Of a DNA stretch of 58,828 bases, positions 57,004 through 58,828 are shown in pieces. Positions within the stretch are counted from its first letter, which is position 1. Every line of letters starts with the position of its first letter. The notes under the pieces are model-generated. The model worked only from the letters and a program-made list of their open reading frames with translations. It ran no database searches and was not told the origin of the DNA. The stretch spans positions 1 to 58,828 of the forward strand of contig NZ_DS981493.1 of NCBI RefSeq assembly GCF_000154845.1, given 5' to 3'. Made by a program: the position numbers and the translations under genes. The stretch is from Phocaeicola coprocola DSM 17136 (GTDB taxonomy: Bacteria; Bacteroidota; Bacteroidia; Bacteroidales; Bacteroidaceae).

Positions 57004-57570
57004 TTACTTAATTATCTGTTTTGCCCAGTCTTTAGCCTGTCCAGTTCCGTTATTCAACAATTTACCCTCTCCCCATTTTATCTGAGGATAAAGTTTCTTG
57101 AGATACTTTATGCTATTGGTTATCGAACTACTTCCCGAAGTAGCAAAAGGAATGATGGTCTTACCAGAGAAATCATATTTCTCAATAAATGTATTAATCG
57201 GACGCGGACATAAATTCCACCATATAGGATAACCCAGAAATACAATATCATAATCTTTCACATTAAGAACATCTCCACTCAATACAGGACGCGATTGTTC
57301 ATCTGACATTTCTCTAGAACTTCGACTATTCTTATCCTTCCAATTAAGATCGGCTGAGGTATAAGGATCAGCAGGAGTTATTTTATAGGGTTTTCCACCT
57401 GTCACTTCAACAATGGCATTTGCAACCTTTTCAGTTGTTCCCGTACATGAGAAATAGGCCACTAAAATTTTTTTGCCTGACTGCACATCACTGTTTACAC
57501 TTTGTTTCTGTGCTCCTAACGAGAAACTAAAGCTGATAATTCCCAAAAGTGTTAATACTATACTTTTCAT
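57004..57570 (-). CDS. Exported flavodoxin
   Basis: A 188-residue flavodoxin with a signal peptide (MKSIVLTLLGIISFSFSLGA, cut near QKQ). The FMN phosphate loop is in ILVAYFSCTGTTEKVA (about 36-51) and the aromatic loop in FLGYPIWWNLCPRPINTFIE. Flavodoxins carry electrons in the cytoplasm; a version with an export signal would work in the periplasm, perhaps in reductive repair. A 20-bp inverted repeat lies 39-58 bp upstream. Confidence 0.9.
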   Translation of the reverse strand: MKSIVLTLLGIISFSFSLGAQKQSVNSDVQSGKKILVAYFSCTGTTEKVANAIVEVTGGKPYKITPADPYTSADLNWKDKNSRSSREMSDEQSRPVLSGDVLNVKDYDIVFLGYPIWWNLCPRPINTFIEKYDFSGKTIIPFATSGSSSITNSIKYLKKLYPQIKWGEGKLLNNGTGQAKDWAKQIIK

Positions 57571-57608
57571 GACTTGTTTTGATTATTGTTTGACTATCTA
57601 ATCAATAC

Positions 57609-57628
57609 TTCGGTAAATTTTTACCGAA
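57609..57628 (-). promoter_or_regulatory. Inverted repeat upstream of the flavodoxin operon
   Basis: TTCGGTAA-ATTT-TTACCGAA, a perfect 8-bp inverted repeat with a 4-bp spacer in the promoter region. Likely a binding site for a dimeric regulator; no regulator gene is adjacent. Confidence 0.5.
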
Positions 57629-57830
57629 AAATTAAAAGTTAAACAATAAAACCGGCAAAAGTCGGTTCGGAAACACTAAAGAGGTCATTGAAATGTTGTC
57701 TAAAACGAATGGTTAAGCATGAAGAAATGTGCTGAAAAAAATGTGCTAACCTGCTGATAATAAAGGTAAAAAAGTATTGCATAATTCGCTGGTTTTTTAG
57801 TAAATTAGAAGTCTCTCAACTCTTCTGATT

Positions 57831-58828
57831 ATGACTAAAGAAACACTCCTTATGCAATACCAATCCGAGTGCCTGTCGGCTCTCAAATCAGTAGCGAATA
57901 TACAAAAACCTTTTGAAAAAACGTTCATGGACACCATGAAATTATTCATGGCCATCCCGGATCGTATAAACTTCCTCCAATTGGGCAGATATGGCTGTTT
58001 CTCAGAACAGACTTATCGTAACCTTTTTGAGCATGAAACTTTCGACTGGTTTGCGTTCAACGGCTCTATCATCAGCAAGCATCTCACAGGCAAAAGAAAA
58101 GCCATCGCCATCGATCCTTCCTATATTCCCAAATCAGGCAAGAAGACACCTTGGATAGGTTACTTCTGGTCTGGTTGTGCAGGAGAATACAAGCGTGGAC
58201 TGGAAATCATGGGCATCGGTGTCATTGACATCGACAATCATGAATGCATGACTTTAGGTTCCATTCAGACGCCGGATTGTAAGACCTTGGATAATATGGA
58301 CAAGAGCCTCGTTGACTGGTACAGCAGCTATCTTATCTGTAGAAAAGACAAGCTACAGAGCCTGTCCAGAACGGTGGTTGCAGACGCATTCTTTTCCAAG
58401 GAAACATTCATAACACCTATGTGTGAGAACGATTTCCATGTCATCAGCCGCTTTCGGAATGACGTAATCCTGTACTATCCGACATTGGAGCAGAAAACAG
58501 GAAAACGTGGTCATCCCAAGTGGTTTGACGGCAGGATTGACTTTGCCAATCTGGATTTGACCCGGTGCAAGGAATACGAGGTGAACAAAGGAAAGCTATA
58601 CGGATTGAGGGTATATGCAAAAGCTCTCAAAAGGTATGTTTCCTTAGCCGTCTGGTATCCGATGGACGGGAGGACAGACAAGTGGCAGCTTTACTTCTCT
58701 ACAGACGATTCCATGGATGGACGTGAGGTGCTGGATTATTACGGAATCAGGTTCCAACTGGATTTTGCTTTAGAGATGGCAAGCAGCATGCAGGAATCAC
58801 AACTGCCAGTCATCGACTGAATCACACA
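57831..58828 (+). pseudogene. DDE transposase with frameshift, running off the right edge
   Basis: A transposase of a second insertion sequence, unrelated to the one at the left end. The first two catalytic Asp residues are present, in IAIDPSYIPKSG (about 94) and VVADAFFSKETF (about 184). Near residue 310, at 58761-58764 (GGATTTTGC), one base appears to be missing: the current frame ends in PVID-stop, whereas the next frame continues as FCFRDGKQHAGITTASHRLNH, the usual follow-on of YYGIRFQLE in this type. The third catalytic residue, Glu, is thereby lost or replaced by Asp. The right end of the element lies outside the window. A programmed frameshift is a less likely alternative. Confidence 0.82.

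Overview
The window looks like a chromosomal segment from a Bacteroidales gut bacterium (Bacteroides/Phocaeicola type). Four things support this. Promoters fit the Bacteroidetes form TTTG/TTG-N19-21-TAnnTTTG, and genes lack Shine-Dalgarno sites. A DUF4492 gene precedes cydAB. Glutamine synthetase is the long type III form, and the lysine pathway uses DapL. No rRNA, tRNA or CRISPR array was seen.

Layout. 1-6726 (minus strand) is a defence-type operon: SNF2 helicase, DUF4391 protein, a small three-helix membrane protein, and a type III-like adenine methyltransferase running off the left edge. An IS4-like element (1056-2640) has split the small membrane gene; removing it with one 8-bp duplication restores a 78-codon frame. 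6837-11107 holds a NUDIX gene that lost its catalytic box, an MBL hydrolase and a small flavodoxin/TSCPD operon. 11123-18762 is housekeeping: yebC, pheT, dnaB, ispE and an RluA-type synthase. 19547-22477 is the cytochrome bd operon, divergent from a TolC-MacA-MacB efflux operon (22567-27346). A LytS/LytTR two-component pair and a possible small RNA follow. 29608-33116 carries envelope proteins: a small membrane protein, an aldose epimerase lipoprotein, a phosphoesterase lipoprotein, a barrel protein and a tiny membrane protein.

33232-37662 holds lutABC and a hemerythrin/NarL-like regulator pair. Two near-identical NarL-type 7-2-7 operators each abut a good promoter: one in front of the hemerythrin-regulator operon, one just past its end and pointing toward lutABC. 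tilS follows. 39216-54390 is a nitrogen-assimilation block: gltB-gltD-asnB-dapF-dapL, then a porin-like barrel, glnK, amt and glnN. Together these import ammonium, sense nitrogen status, fix ammonium through GS/GOGAT, and pass nitrogen to asparagine and diaminopimelate.

The right end contains a sulfatase gene killed by a frameshift and a nonsense codon, an acyltransferase/exported flavodoxin pair, and a frameshifted transposase reaching the edge.

The best candidates for something undescribed are the helicase-DUF4391-membrane protein-methyltransferase operon and the NarL-like double-promoter circuit. All functions are inferred by reading the sequence; no database search was run.
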